A stretch of DNA of 64,000 bases from Streptomyces sp. A0642 (GCF_004795105.1 NZ_SSBL01000035.1:1-64000), one strand, 5' to 3'. Counted from the stretch's first letter, positions 27,248-35,872 are shown. The notes: generated by a model from the letters alone, not told the origin. Numbers and translations: made by a program.

Positions 27248-28284
27248 TCGGCGGCCTCGACCTCGCCGCTGAGCTTGCGGACCCGCTCGGCAGCGTGCGT
27301 GATGCGCTTCGCCTCGACCCGGAGGGTCGAGCCGTCCTCGTCGTGCTCCGTGCAGTCCGCCGCGACCTCGCCCACCAGGCGGGCGACCTCGTCCAGAACC
27401 CCAGCGGCATCCTTCAACCCGGGCGACAGCTCCCCGCGCTCCAGGTAGTGGGCGGCACGGGCGAACTCGTCGTAGGCGGGCAGGTCGTCGCGGGTGGCGA
27501 CGGCGGCCTGCTCCTCCTCCTCGGCGGGGAAGGGCACGTACACCTGGGTGAGCATCAGCCCGGGCTGCTTGCTCTCCGCCGGAGTGCCGAGACCCGAGAC
27601 AGTCCCCACCAGCCGGGGATGGATGGTGTGCACCTGGTCCTCCTCGCCCGGCAGGGCCCGGTGGTGGTCGTCCAGGGACAGCGGCATCTCGTCGGGGAGC
27701 TGGGCCAGCAGCGTCCGCAGCTGGCCCACGGTGTCGACCATCGGCGCCGCGGCGACCGCCGACCGCAGTCGGGGCGCCTGCTCCGCGTAGGTGTCGCGGG
27801 CGTCGACTGCGGCCCGTCCGAGGGCGAACGCGACGTGACTCATCACCTCGTCGCGCGTCTCGCGGTCCAGGCCGATCCGGTTGTCCGGGTTCTCCGCGAG
27901 CAGCTGGTAGTAGAGGGTGCACTGCCCCTCGGCCCACACCCGAAGGTCGTCGGCCACCGCGAGTTCGGTGGTGTCGAGCGCGGCCGCCACCTGGTCCCAC
28001 GTCGCCCCGAGTCGCAGCGCCTCCCACACCGTGCTGCACCGCTCGCTGCGGACGTCCCGGCGGATCGCCTCGCCCAGTGCGAGCTGGGTCAGGGCGTCCC
28101 CGGCGTCGCCCCGCTCGACCGGGTGCGGGAAGTCCTCGGGGAGGCTGGTGTTCAGCAGCCGCAGACCGGCATCGGCCCGCTTCTCTACCAGGGAGGTCAG
28201 CGGCGTGCCGGCGGGAACGTCGTCGGGACGGCGGATCTCGGCGGCCCTGAACGCCGCGTGCGGGTCGGTGTATGCCTCGCTCAT
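27244..28284 (-). CDS. hypothetical protein
   Basis: A 346-aa soluble protein starting at ATG 28284, which overlaps the preceding stop (ATGA). The centre contains EALRLGATWDQVAAALDTTE, a segment shaped like a helix-turn-helix, and a later LPDEMPLSLDDHH stretch. The C-terminal 70 residues are helical and charged. Not recognised as a family. It directly precedes the recombinase and overlaps it. Confidence 0.6.
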   Translation of the reverse strand: MSEAYTDPHAAFRAAEIRRPDDVPAGTPLTSLVEKRADAGLRLLNTSLPEDFPHPVERGDAGDALTQLALGEAIRRDVRSERCSTVWEALRLGATWDQVAAALDTTELAVADDLRVWAEGQCTLYYQLLAENPDNRIGLDRETRDEVMSHVAFALGRAAVDARDTYAEQAPRLRSAVAAAPMVDTVGQLRTLLAQLPDEMPLSLDDHHRALPGEEDQVHTIHPRLVGTVSGLGTPAESKQPGLMLTQVYVPFPAEEEEQAAVATRDDLPAYDEFARAAHYLERGELSPGLKDAAGVLDEVARLVGEVAADCTEHDEDGSTLRVEAKRITHAAERVRKLSGEVEAAE

Positions 28285-28664
28285 GCCTGCTCTCCGAACG
28301 GCGCGGGAACGCTGTAGCCGTGCTCGCGCAGCCACCGGTGGGCCGCCTTCTCCTCGGCCATCAGCCGGTCGTAGACGCGGTCACCGTCGGTCGTCATGTC
28401 CTTGAAGGCGACGCGGCCGATGCGGGTCTGGGCCCACTGGCACACGGCCCACTCCGGCTGGCCGGTGTCGCTGTTGTACGCGGCCGGGTGCAGCGAGCCG
28501 TCCCGGACGAAGATGTCCCGCTCGCTCTCCATCGCCTCGACCTTGGCCTCGGCGGCGGCGAGCAGGGCCCGGGCCTCCTCCACCTCCTTCTGCGCTGCGG
28601 TGATCCGGTCCTCGAAGTACGTGGTGACGACGGCCGTGCCGTCGATCTGCTCGATGGCGCTCAC
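28281..28664 (-). CDS. coiled-coil hypothetical protein
   Basis: A 127-aa protein starting at GTG 28664 (GTGA overlap with the upstream gene). Residues about 22-50 (AAQKEVEEARALLAAAEAKVEA) form a clear coiled coil. A region with WAVCQWAQTRIGRVAF and a basic, aromatic C-terminus follow. Function unknown; the coiled coil suggests an oligomeric or partner-binding role. Confidence 0.6.
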   Translation of the reverse strand: MSAIEQIDGTAVVTTYFEDRITAAQKEVEEARALLAAAEAKVEAMESERDIFVRDGSLHPAAYNSDTGQPEWAVCQWAQTRIGRVAFKDMTTDGDRVYDRLMAEEKAAHRWLREHGYSVPAPFGEQA

Positions 28665-29281
28665 TGGTTCTCCTTGGTCTCGATCGCGGCGGACGCGTTC
28701 AGCTCCGCCGTCACCCACTTCGCCGCCGCGGCGACGGTGCTGAACGGCTTGTCGCCGCTGTTCTTCGCCCAGACCGTGTAGCCCTGCTGGAAATCAGGGC
28801 CGACGGCCGCAGACCAGATCGTGGCGCCCCGCTTGCCCCGGCCCTCGGTGATGACACCGACGATGTCCTTCTCCGACAGCTGGTCGACCTTCTCCAGCGA
28901 GCAGAGGTAGGCGCCGGGCGTGACGTAGTCCCGCAGGTCGAGCAGCGGCGGGCCCGCGTAGAGCCACAGGCCACCGGCCTTCTTCGGGGCCTGCCCGTAG
29001 CCGGTGCGCACCGTGGTGGTCGTCCGGGTGGTGTACTCCTCGCCGCCGATCAGGTGGGCGATGCCGCAGGACCGGCACAGCACCCGCACGGTGATCCGGT
29101 CGTAGTGCCCGTGGTGGCCGCACTCCTCGTTCGGGCACGCGTGCTCCGGGCCGTCCCGGCGGGGGCGCCGTTCGTCGGCCAGGGTCTGCTGGGCCACCTC
29201 CCACGCGGGCTTGGCGCAGTCCGGCCCGTGCCGGAACGGCTGCCAGTCCAGGTGGGCGGCGATGGCGTCGGCACTGCTCAT
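28661..29281 (-). CDS. zinc-finger hypothetical protein
   Basis: A 206-aa protein. Residues about 48-75 (CPNEECGHHGH, then CRSCG) form a zinc-ribbon. The C-terminus (FQQGYTVWAKNSGDKPFSTVAAAAKWV) resembles a small DNA- or protein-binding segment. ATG 29281 overlaps the preceding stop. No known family. It belongs to the same coupled operon as the recombinase. Confidence 0.6.
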   Translation of the reverse strand: MSSADAIAAHLDWQPFRHGPDCAKPAWEVAQQTLADERRPRRDGPEHACPNEECGHHGHYDRITVRVLCRSCGIAHLIGGEEYTTRTTTTVRTGYGQAPKKAGGLWLYAGPPLLDLRDYVTPGAYLCSLEKVDQLSEKDIVGVITEGRGKRGATIWSAAVGPDFQQGYTVWAKNSGDKPFSTVAAAAKWVTAELNASAAIETKENQ

Positions 29282-29928
29282 CGGGAGTCCTCCGTCATCG
29301 CGCCGGCGGGGAGGAAGGCGTCTTCCTGGTTGTCGGTGGTCCCGGTGAACAGGGCGCCGAACCGGTCCATCCGGCCCTCGTCGCGCTTGGCGGCCGCGTA
29401 CTGCTCCAGCGCGGCACCGAGCCCAATGTCACGCCCGGAGGCGTCCAGTTGGGCGTTGAAGATGCCGGGACGGAAGAGGCGGTCGGCGTCCGGGTCGGAC
29501 TGGCGCAGCACCGCGAGGTTGGCGTCCATCACCGCGGCATCCGCCCGCTCCTGCACCATGTCCCGCGCCTCCTGGTCGGCGGAGGCCTTCGCCAGGGCCC
29601 ACGCCCGGGCGGCGGGGGCGTCCACGAAGGGTTCGCCGACCTTCTCGCAGTGCTCGGCCATTTCCCGGCACTCGGCAGCGGTGCACAGGACCCGCACCTC
29701 GGCGTACAGGCCGTACGGTTTGTCCTCCACGGTGACGTTCTCGCCCACCGTGCTGGCCTGGCGCAGTGCCGTGCAGCCCATGACCGCGGCTTCGGTGTCG
29801 ACGTGGTGCAGGACGTCCTTGATCAGCCCGGTGCGGCCGCCGTGCCGGGCGACGTTGGTGGTTGCGATGCCTTCGGTGTGGACGACGGCGGCGGTGCCGT
29901 CGGGAAGGGTGACGGTGGTGAGTGCCAT
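29278..29928 (-). CDS. tandem-paralogue family member A (CTxxEC motif)
   Basis: A 216-aa protein. It shares with the next two upstream genes the block VRVLCTAAECREMAEHC followed by APAARAWALAK. The C-terminal third is charged and ends FLPAGAMTEDSR. ATG at 29928 lies 5 bp after the preceding stop. The three genes look like an amplified family with a conserved C-x4-C pair and diverged ends. No function known. Confidence 0.6.
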   Translation of the reverse strand: MALTTVTLPDGTAAVVHTEGIATTNVARHGGRTGLIKDVLHHVDTEAAVMGCTALRQASTVGENVTVEDKPYGLYAEVRVLCTAAECREMAEHCEKVGEPFVDAPAARAWALAKASADQEARDMVQERADAAVMDANLAVLRQSDPDADRLFRPGIFNAQLDASGRDIGLGAALEQYAAAKRDEGRMDRFGALFTGTTDNQEDAFLPAGAMTEDSR

Positions 29929-29933
29929 GGCCG

Positions 29934-31160
29934 TCACTTCCCGTCCGCGGTGAGCCACCGCAGCAGGCCGGTGACGGTGTCCTGCACGGCGGCCTCGCTG
30001 CCGGAGAGGACGGCATCGAGCAGCCCGAGACCCGGGGTGTCCTTGCGGTAGACGAGCACGAGATCCTGGCTGTCGTCCGGCAGCGTCTCCGGGAGGGTGT
30101 GCAGCGGCATCATCGGGCCGGACGTGACGTTGGCCGTCCTCACCTCGCCGGCCGGGACGGCGCGGGGCCGGTATCCGATCCGGTGCACCAGGTTGTGCGC
30201 GGGGTCGTCATCTTCACGGCACCCGCCGGGGCCGGGGCACGGCCGGGGCTGCGGATCGGCGTTGTGCCGACGGGCCAGTTCTCCGCACAGCTCCGCCAGC
30301 CGCTTCACGCCGACGCTGCGGGTCTCGCCTGCGGCAACGGAGCGGGCCAGCGTCTCGGTCTCGCGCACCAGGTGCTCGGGAGCCATATGGAACGCGTTCG
30401 GCAGGTCCAGATGAGGGGCGTCAGCCGACGGTGAGACCCACGCCGTCAGGTCGGCGCTGCCGTCCAGGTCTACGATGCGGGTCTTCTGCCTGGCGAACAC
30501 CTCCAGGGGCAGCTCGCCCGAGGTCTTCTCCTCGCCGCCGGACTCGATCGGGTACGGCTTCCGGTTCTGTCGGATCAGCCGGTCCAGCTCCCTGCGGACC
30601 CCCTCCGGGGACCGGTCGGTGAACAGGCCGTTCTCCCGGAACAGGAAGGCGGCCTCGTCCAGCATGAGCAGGACACGGTCGGTCGAGCCGCCGGTGCGCT
30701 CCTGCTGGACGGCCAGCACCGCAGCGAGCATGTCCGCGGGCGTCTTGCCGGGCGTGGACTTCTCCAACTCCTCACGCAGCCGCAGGAGTTCCACGGTCTG
30801 ATCCTGGAGCTTGGTGGCGGCCCACGCGCGGGCGGCCTCGGCCTCGACGTCCTCGTCGGCGTCGCGGCGGTACTGCTCGGCGACGGCGGCGCACTCGTCC
30901 TCGGTGCACAGCACGCGCGCCACCGCCTCGGCGCCGACGGGGTGCTTGATGACCTCGACCTCGGCCTCTTCCAGCTCGGCGGCGATGCACTCGGAGACCA
31001 TGCGCAGGCACCGGCGGGCGTTGTCCTCCAGCTCCGCGAGGTGGTCGTCGGTGAGCGGCACGGAGACGTTCGGGACGCTCCAGCCGACACGGTGGACGTG
31101 GACGGTGTAGTGGCGGTCCGGCTCTCCCGGCACGAGGAGGAGCGGTACGGACAGCGGCAT
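29934..31160 (-). CDS. tandem-paralogue family member B (CTxxEC motif)
   Basis: A 408-aa protein starting at MPLSVPLLL. The N-terminal 130 residues (RHYTVHVHRVGWS, then ARVLCTEDECAAVAEQ and AARAWAATK) align with its two neighbours. A coiled-coil-like stretch follows (about 125-145), and a long C-terminal domain holds CPGPGGC. The N-terminal MPLxVP block is nearly the same as that of 31177-31845. Function unknown; it may have gained its C-terminal domain by fusion. Confidence 0.6.
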   Translation of the reverse strand: MPLSVPLLLVPGEPDRHYTVHVHRVGWSVPNVSVPLTDDHLAELEDNARRCLRMVSECIAAELEEAEVEVIKHPVGAEAVARVLCTEDECAAVAEQYRRDADEDVEAEAARAWAATKLQDQTVELLRLREELEKSTPGKTPADMLAAVLAVQQERTGGSTDRVLLMLDEAAFLFRENGLFTDRSPEGVRRELDRLIRQNRKPYPIESGGEEKTSGELPLEVFARQKTRIVDLDGSADLTAWVSPSADAPHLDLPNAFHMAPEHLVRETETLARSVAAGETRSVGVKRLAELCGELARRHNADPQPRPCPGPGGCREDDDPAHNLVHRIGYRPRAVPAGEVRTANVTSGPMMPLHTLPETLPDDSQDLVLVYRKDTPGLGLLDAVLSGSEAAVQDTVTGLLRWLTADGK

Positions 31161-31176
31161 GGTGTGGCCTCTCGGG

Positions 31177-31845
31177 CTAGTTGGAGTTGTTGGTGATGGC
31201 GAGACGGGCGAAGCCGAACAGCACGAGGAGCGTCCCGGCGACGACCGCGGGAAACGCCACGTGGGTGCACAGGGAGTCGACGTTCTGGGCGACCCACACC
31301 GTGAAGTCGGTGCCGGGGGAGGCGCCCTTGGGCTTGGTGTAGTCGTACTGGCCCATGCCCGCGCCGGCGGCGACGCAGAGCGCGCCGACCAGCACGAAGC
31401 CGATCGAGGCGCGGCGCTGCTGTCGCTTGTCGTAGTAGCCCGTGCGGACACGCTCCTGGTAGACGGCGAGTTCCCCGGGGGCGAAGTCCAGTTCCTTCTG
31501 CGCGACCCATTCGGCGGCGGCCTTGGCCTCGATCGACTCGGCTGCGTCGAAGTGGTGCCGCTGGGCGACGTCGTGGCAGTCGGCCTCGTCGCACATGGCG
31601 CGGCCAGTCATCGTCACCGACCCGTCCGGGTGCTCGGCGACGTCGATGTCCGGTTCGGTGAGCTGGGCGTAGGCGCAGGTGGACGCGGCCTTCCGAACGC
31701 CCTCGCGCACTGCGCTCTCCAGCGCCGTGCGGCCGTCCGGTTCGGCGGCGAGCTGCTCGGCGCTCCAGCGCTGGCGCTCGGTGTGCACCGTGTACCGGCG
31801 GTCTATCGGCGGCGTGGTGAGGGTGACGGGCACGTTCAGCGGCAT
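31177..31845 (-). CDS. tandem-paralogue family member C, membrane-anchored
   Basis: A 222-aa protein starting MPLNVPVTL. The N-terminal half (RRYTVHTERQRWS, then GRAMCDEADCHDVAQ and AAAEWVAQK) aligns with the two downstream genes. The C-terminus adds two membrane spans (about 150-170 and 198-218), so this copy would present the shared domain at the membrane. It starts at 31845, 4 bp after the previous stop. Confidence 0.62.
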   Translation of the reverse strand: MPLNVPVTLTTPPIDRRYTVHTERQRWSAEQLAAEPDGRTALESAVREGVRKAASTCAYAQLTEPDIDVAEHPDGSVTMTGRAMCDEADCHDVAQRHHFDAAESIEAKAAAEWVAQKELDFAPGELAVYQERVRTGYYDKRQQRRASIGFVLVGALCVAAGAGMGQYDYTKPKGASPGTDFTVWVAQNVDSLCTHVAFPAVVAGTLLVLFGFARLAITNNSN

Positions 31846-31849
31846 GGGG

Positions 31850-32044
31850 TCAGCCACTCTTTCGGGTGGTGGTCGCCGCACGGGCGAGCCGGGCGAGATG
31901 CTCGAAGTCGGCGTCGGTGAGCGGGCCACCGTCGGGGCGGGCGTAGGAGATGACGACGCGCGGGCCGGGCGGGCGGAACAGCTCAAGCTGCCCGTCGCAC
32001 AGGGGAGTTGCCTCCGCCGCCGGCGCGTTGGTGAGGTCGCTCAT
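31850..32044 (-). CDS. small hypothetical protein
   Basis: A 64-aa protein overlapping the preceding stop at ATGA. It has the segment LELFRPPGPRVVISYARPDG and a helical C-terminus (DADFEHLARLARAATTT). Not recognised. Part of the coupled leftward operon. Confidence 0.55.
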   Translation of the reverse strand: MSDLTNAPAAEATPLCDGQLELFRPPGPRVVISYARPDGGPLTDADFEHLARLARAATTTRKSG

Positions 32045-32217
32045 CGGCCGTGTTCCCTTCGGATCTGGCGGCTGAGACGCCGGTAGACGAGCCGCTGCGG
32101 CGCCATGCCCTCGAACACGTTCTTCGCCCGTCCGGCGTGCACCCGCATCAGGGCCACGTAGAACCGGGCCATGAACGCGGCGGCCACCACGGCGGTGACG
32201 ATGAGGAAGGTCGGCAT
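32041..32217 (-). CDS. small membrane protein
   Basis: A 58-aa protein with one N-terminal membrane span (about 3-22, FLIVTAVVAAAFMARFYVAL) and a strongly basic cytoplasmic tail. ATG at 32217 shares one base with the upstream stop (TGATG). The longer frame upstream is a shadow of the preceding gene. Confidence 0.58.
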   Translation of the reverse strand: MPTFLIVTAVVAAAFMARFYVALMRVHAGRAKNVFEGMAPQRLVYRRLSRQIRREHGR

Positions 32218-32576
32218 CACGCGCCCTCGCGGTGCACGAAGATGGTGGCGCGGAAGCAGCCGCGGGTGCGGCGCTCGTCGTCCTTCCACCCGGCGTACAG
32301 CTCCTCGCGCCCGTCGGTGGTGTAGTCGACGTCCACGCGGGCGTCGACGTGGTCGGCCCACCGGCGGATCGTGTCGCGCTGGAGGTCCGGGGTGAAGCCG
32401 ACCCCGGCCGCCGTGCCGATGAGGTTGCCGTTGGGGGCGAGCGTCCACAGCAGCGGGGGCAGGTCGTTGGTCGCGCCGTGCTCGATGAGGTCGGTGAGGT
32501 GCCGCTGTGCGCGGCGCTGCCACTCGTAGAGGGTGGCGTCGGGGACCGTGTCGGTCCGGTCGTCAGTCTGGGGCAC
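32217..32576 (-). CDS. hypothetical protein, first gene of the leftward operon
   Basis: A 119-aa protein. GTG at 32576 is preceded by AAAGGA at a slightly long spacing; an upstream ATG at 32627 is possible. It contains LLWTLAPNGNLIGTA and a C-terminal FRATIFVHREG strand. It opens the coupled operon that runs to 25653 and lies across a divergent promoter region from 32867. Confidence 0.55.
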   Translation of the reverse strand: MPQTDDRTDTVPDATLYEWQRRAQRHLTDLIEHGATNDLPPLLWTLAPNGNLIGTAAGVGFTPDLQRDTIRRWADHVDARVDVDYTTDGREELYAGWKDDERRTRGCFRATIFVHREGA

Positions 32577-32866
32577 GTCCGTTCGATTCCTTTCGTCTCG
32601 GCGGACCGTTCGCTGACCTGTCGTCATGTCCGGTTTATCGCCTCGGATATGGCACGTTATCCGAGCCGAGACGCGCCGGTCCACCGCATCACCCGAACGA
32701 GTGCAGAATTTCGCCAATATTCTGCGGGGTCTATACGGGGTCGGTGCCGGCGGGGCATACTCCCCATGTAGAACCCGAAGAACCGGGCAAGAATTCGCCG
32801 GACGGGTTGCTAGCGGCCCACCCCGGCCGCTCGAAACCGCAAAGATCCATTGGAAGGCACACGCTG
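32577..32866. promoter_or_regulatory. divergent promoter region with two inverted repeats
   Basis: This 290-bp gap separates the leftward recombinase operon from the rightward operon. It holds CTCGGATA-N8-TATCCGAG (about 32642-32665) and GCAGAAT-N9-ATTCTGC (about 32703-32725). It is AT-richer than its surroundings. A single regulator could control both operons from here. No gene is supported inside it. Confidence 0.6.
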
Positions 32867-33388
32867 ATGAAGTCCACGCTCACCGAACTGGTCGCCGCCG
32901 CTGCGACCGGCACCGCCGAGAACAGCCCGCTGCCGCTCGACCTCGCCATCGCGCTCTACACCGCAGTCGCCGAGGACCGTGCCGCCATGAGCCTCAACGG
33001 TGCGCCCACCACCGCACAGATGACGGTCGAGATCAGCGGCACGGGCGACCCGGACGAGTACCTCGCCGTCGTGGAGAGCAGCCTGCGCTACGCCCTCACC
33101 CTGGACGGCGACTCGGCGGTCACCCGCCTGTGCTGGACCCTCGACTGCTGGGGCGAGAGCGTCGGCCGCGGGATGCTCACCCGCCCCTGCCACGACCACC
33201 TCGACAACATCGTGCCGGGCCTGCTGCCGAACGCCGCTGACGACATCCGCCCCGGCGACCGCGAGGCGGCCGCACGCGAGAGCCGCACCATGCGCCTGAA
33301 CGCCTGGGAGCAGGAGGCGCGCAGCGCTCTGGTCGAGCACCAGGGCGACCTGCGCGTCATCGACGGACTCCGTACGGAGTCCGCGTAA
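32867..33388 (+). CDS. hypothetical protein, first gene of the rightward operon
   Basis: A 173-aa acidic protein starting at ATG with GGAAGG upstream. The N-terminus (STLTELVAAAATGTAENSPLPLDLAIALYTAVAEDRAAM, described by its helical character) and a Cys/Trp-rich centre (RLCWTLDCWGESVGRGM) are visible. No family recognised. The last codons form a 20-bp perfect palindrome. Confidence 0.6.
   Translation: MKSTLTELVAAAATGTAENSPLPLDLAIALYTAVAEDRAAMSLNGAPTTAQMTVEISGTGDPDEYLAVVESSLRYALTLDGDSAVTRLCWTLDCWGESVGRGMLTRPCHDHLDNIVPGLLPNAADDIRPGDREAAARESRTMRLNAWEQEARSALVEHQGDLRVIDGLRTESA
33364..33383. repeat. 20-bp perfect palindrome at gene end
   Basis: CGGACTCCGTACGGAGTCCG lies inside the last codons of the gene ending at 33388 and 62 bp before the next ATG. 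It could be an operator or an attenuating hairpin. Confidence 0.75.
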
Positions 33389-33445
33389 GCGCCCCGTCGC
33401 AGCAACGTCCCGCCCACGCAGCACGATCGACCACGGAAGGTCCGC

Positions 33446-33922
33446 ATGAAGATCACCATCGAAGGCGCAGACAAGGAGTTCGCGGAGAAGCTGGTCGTGC
33501 TGGCCGCTCAGCACAAGGCGGAGCTGACCGTCACCACGGTCGACACCACATGGACCACGGAGCGGGCGGAGCAGTTCCTCGCCTCCCTGCCGGCCAACGC
33601 GCTGCGCTTCGCCAAGCTCGTCGTGGACGCCGACGGCGACAAGTCCGCCGAGGAGCTGCGCGTGGAGTTCCACGGCGAGCTGCGCGGCCCGACCATCGCC
33701 CTGTCCCGGGCGGTGCCGCGGGGCGTGCGCCGCAAGTGGTGGCCCTCGGGTACCGAGGCGCCCATCGCGCCCCGGTACGACCCCGAACACCCCAGCTGGC
33801 AGAAGGCCATCGCGTACACGATGACCAGCGAGAACGTCACGGCTTTCCGTGCCGCCTTCGCGCGGCTGGGCATGGGCCCGGCCCCGGAAGCCCACGCCGA
33901 GAACGGGGAGGGAGAGGCGTGA
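33446..33922 (+). CDS. hypothetical protein
   Basis: A 158-aa protein with GGAAGG before its ATG. The first 35 residues (MKITIEGADKEFAEKLVVLAAQHKAELTV, strand-helix-strand) look like a small RNA/DNA-binding or ferredoxin-like start. A basic WW-containing centre follows. It overlaps the next gene by four bases (GTGA). Function unknown. Confidence 0.6.
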   Translation: MKITIEGADKEFAEKLVVLAAQHKAELTVTTVDTTWTTERAEQFLASLPANALRFAKLVVDADGDKSAEELRVEFHGELRGPTIALSRAVPRGVRRKWWPSGTEAPIAPRYDPEHPSWQKAIAYTMTSENVTAFRAAFARLGMGPAPEAHAENGEGEA

Positions 33923-34218
33923 GCACCCGCATCCCGCGCAACGCCAAGAGGGTCTTCTACGCCACGGAAAGCACCACCCGGACCAAGCCCGACGGGGAGG
34001 TCGTCCGGGTCGCCGGGCGCGAGCAGCGCTCCACCACCTTCCGTGAGGCGCGCAAGTTCCTGGACGACCTCGGTGTCCCCGGCGGCGTCGCCGTCTGGAC
34101 CGCGCGCAGCCAGCAGACCAACGCCTACGCCGACCGGCGCGCGGACGGCACGTGGGTGGCCCTGGACCGGCTGACCGGCGAGTGGGAGCCGCTTCCCGAG
34201 CCCGCCCGCCACCTCTGA
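33919..34218 (+). CDS. hypothetical protein
   Basis: A 99-aa basic protein starting at GTG inside the preceding stop. Pattern: short strands around VFYATEST and STTFREARKFLDDLG, then VAVWTARSQQTNAYADRR. No domain recognised. Translationally coupled to the gene before it. Confidence 0.58.
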   Translation: MSTRIPRNAKRVFYATESTTRTKPDGEVVRVAGREQRSTTFREARKFLDDLGVPGGVAVWTARSQQTNAYADRRADGTWVALDRLTGEWEPLPEPARHL

Positions 34219-34243
34219 CCAACTCATCCTGAAAGGAACGGAC

Positions 34244-34882
34244 ATGACGTTATTCGGTACACACTCGACCTCCCGGGCTGATGCCCTGTGGCGGGCGCTC
34301 ACCGAGCAGGAGCCGGGCGTCGCCGCCGCGCTCGCCATGCAGCTGCGCGACCTGCCCGAGGACTGGGCTCCGCGCGTGCTTGGCGTCGCCCGGCCGCACG
34401 CCGCGCTGGAGCTGCCCGCGACGGCCAGGGTGCCCATGGAGATCGAGCCGTTCAACGCCGCCGACTGGGAGGACTGCGCGGCCTGCGCGGAACTCGAAGA
34501 CCTCTGCCGCTACCACGAGGGCTACTCCGCCGGGTACGAGGCGCTGAACGGCCCGCTGACCGAGGCCTCGCGCGTCGACCCGACGGTCACCGTCAAGGAC
34601 GCGCTCCAGCGGCTGATCGACGCCGACGAAGCGGCGGGGCGGGGCGAACTCGCCGCCGTCGTGGACCACCTGACCGGCACGGAGACCGCGACGGACACGA
34701 CGCCGCAGGCCTCCGTGCCGCTGACCGCCCGGGAGTTCTTCGCGGTCGTGGACCTCACGCGCCCGTACATCCCGGAGGTGGACGACCCCGAGGACGACGA
34801 CCGCGACGACGCCCACGCCGGCTGCATCGAGCCGCACGTCTCCGCCGACGGATACACCGACTGCGACGGGAAGCCGCTGTGA
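34244..34882 (+). CDS. hypothetical protein
   Basis: A 212-aa acidic protein after a GAAAGGA site. It has a CAACAELEDLCRYHEGY cluster (about 83-99), resembling a small metal- or nucleic-acid-binding knuckle, and a second Cys pair near the C-terminus (HAGCIEPHVSADGYTDCDG). It overlaps the following kinase gene by four bases, so the two are probably produced together. Confidence 0.58.
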   Translation: MTLFGTHSTSRADALWRALTEQEPGVAAALAMQLRDLPEDWAPRVLGVARPHAALELPATARVPMEIEPFNAADWEDCAACAELEDLCRYHEGYSAGYEALNGPLTEASRVDPTVTVKDALQRLIDADEAAGRGELAAVVDHLTGTETATDTTPQASVPLTAREFFAVVDLTRPYIPEVDDPEDDDRDDAHAGCIEPHVSADGYTDCDGKPL

Positions 34883-35829
34883 CCAAGTCTCCGCTCCTCA
34901 ACCTGCCTTCCGGGGCGCTCGTGGTCGCGATCGGCCCGGCTGCGTCCGGCAAGTCGTCCCTCGCGGCCGTTGCGACGGCCGTCGGGGTGGTCGACGTGGT
35001 GCTGTGCCTCGACACTCTGCGGGGCGAGATCGGCGGGGATCCGGGCGACCAGTCCGTCACGCCGGCGGCCGTGGAGCGCCAGAACTACCTCCTGGAGTGG
35101 CACCTGAGCGAGGGGGAGACGGTGTTCCTGGACAGCACGAACGTAGAGCCCCGCATCCGTGAGGAGCTGCTCGGGCGGGCCCGCTGGCACGGTCGCCCCG
35201 TCATCGCCCTGCGGTTCCTGCCCGACCTCGACACCTGCCTGACCCGCAATGCGCTGCGGCCGCCCAACCGGCGCGTGCCCGACAGCACGCTGCGCTGGCA
35301 GCACGACCTCACGCGAGAGGCCACCTCGGACACCCTGCTCCGTGAGGGCTTCACCGCCGTGCACGACATCGTCCCCACCCCGACAGGAGCCACCATGCGC
35401 AACGACACCATCCCCGCCGAGCGGATCGCCGACGCCGTCGCCGTGCTGCGCAAGGCGCAGGAGGGCGACGAGGAGGCGCGCGACGCCCTCGCCGAGTTCT
35501 TCCCGGAGTACGAGGGGCTGGTCATGCAGACCGATCACGCCCGGTACCTCGAACTCGCCGCCAAGGCCGGACTCGTGGCGACGCACCTGCTGGTCATCCA
35601 CTACGGAAAGGGGTGGGGGACCTCGGTGGACACCTACACCTCGGACTTCGGGATGCCGCTCGCCTCGGTGAACCTCGGGGACTACCCCGGTCGGACCGAA
35701 GCGGTCCGGGAAGCCGTCCGCGCCGCGACGGACAACGGATGGACGCTCGCCCCCGAGAGCGACTGGTCCGACTTCGACTGCGGCGGCGGGGAGATCCACA
35801 TCCCCATCCACGCGCGGCCGACGCACTGA
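34879..35829 (+). CDS. P-loop kinase (polynucleotide-kinase-like) fused to an unknown domain
   Basis: A 316-aa protein starting at GTG. The P-loop GPAASGKSS (19-27), the CLDTLRGEIGGD segment and the lid-like LRPPNRRVP fit the AAA_33/polynucleotide-kinase group that phosphorylates nucleic acid 5' ends or small nucleotides. From Met173 an in-frame internal start has its own AGGAG site, so a 144-aa C-terminal product might be made as well. The C-terminal half is unknown. It is followed by DUF4326 and Nudix genes, suggesting nucleotide or ADP-ribose chemistry. Confidence 0.68.
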   Translation: MTKSPLLNLPSGALVVAIGPAASGKSSLAAVATAVGVVDVVLCLDTLRGEIGGDPGDQSVTPAAVERQNYLLEWHLSEGETVFLDSTNVEPRIREELLGRARWHGRPVIALRFLPDLDTCLTRNALRPPNRRVPDSTLRWQHDLTREATSDTLLREGFTAVHDIVPTPTGATMRNDTIPAERIADAVAVLRKAQEGDEEARDALAEFFPEYEGLVMQTDHARYLELAAKAGLVATHLLVIHYGKGWGTSVDTYTSDFGMPLASVNLGDYPGRTEAVREAVRAATDNGWTLAPESDWSDFDCGGGEIHIPIHARPTH

Positions 35830-35872
35830 CTGCCCGCACCGCACCTCTGACCAGCAGAAAGGACCCCATCCC

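Noticed and set aside
35395..35829. Kinase C-terminal half as a separate main gene
   Set aside because: It is in frame with no stop between, so one fused gene is the simpler reading; the internal start is kept as a finding.
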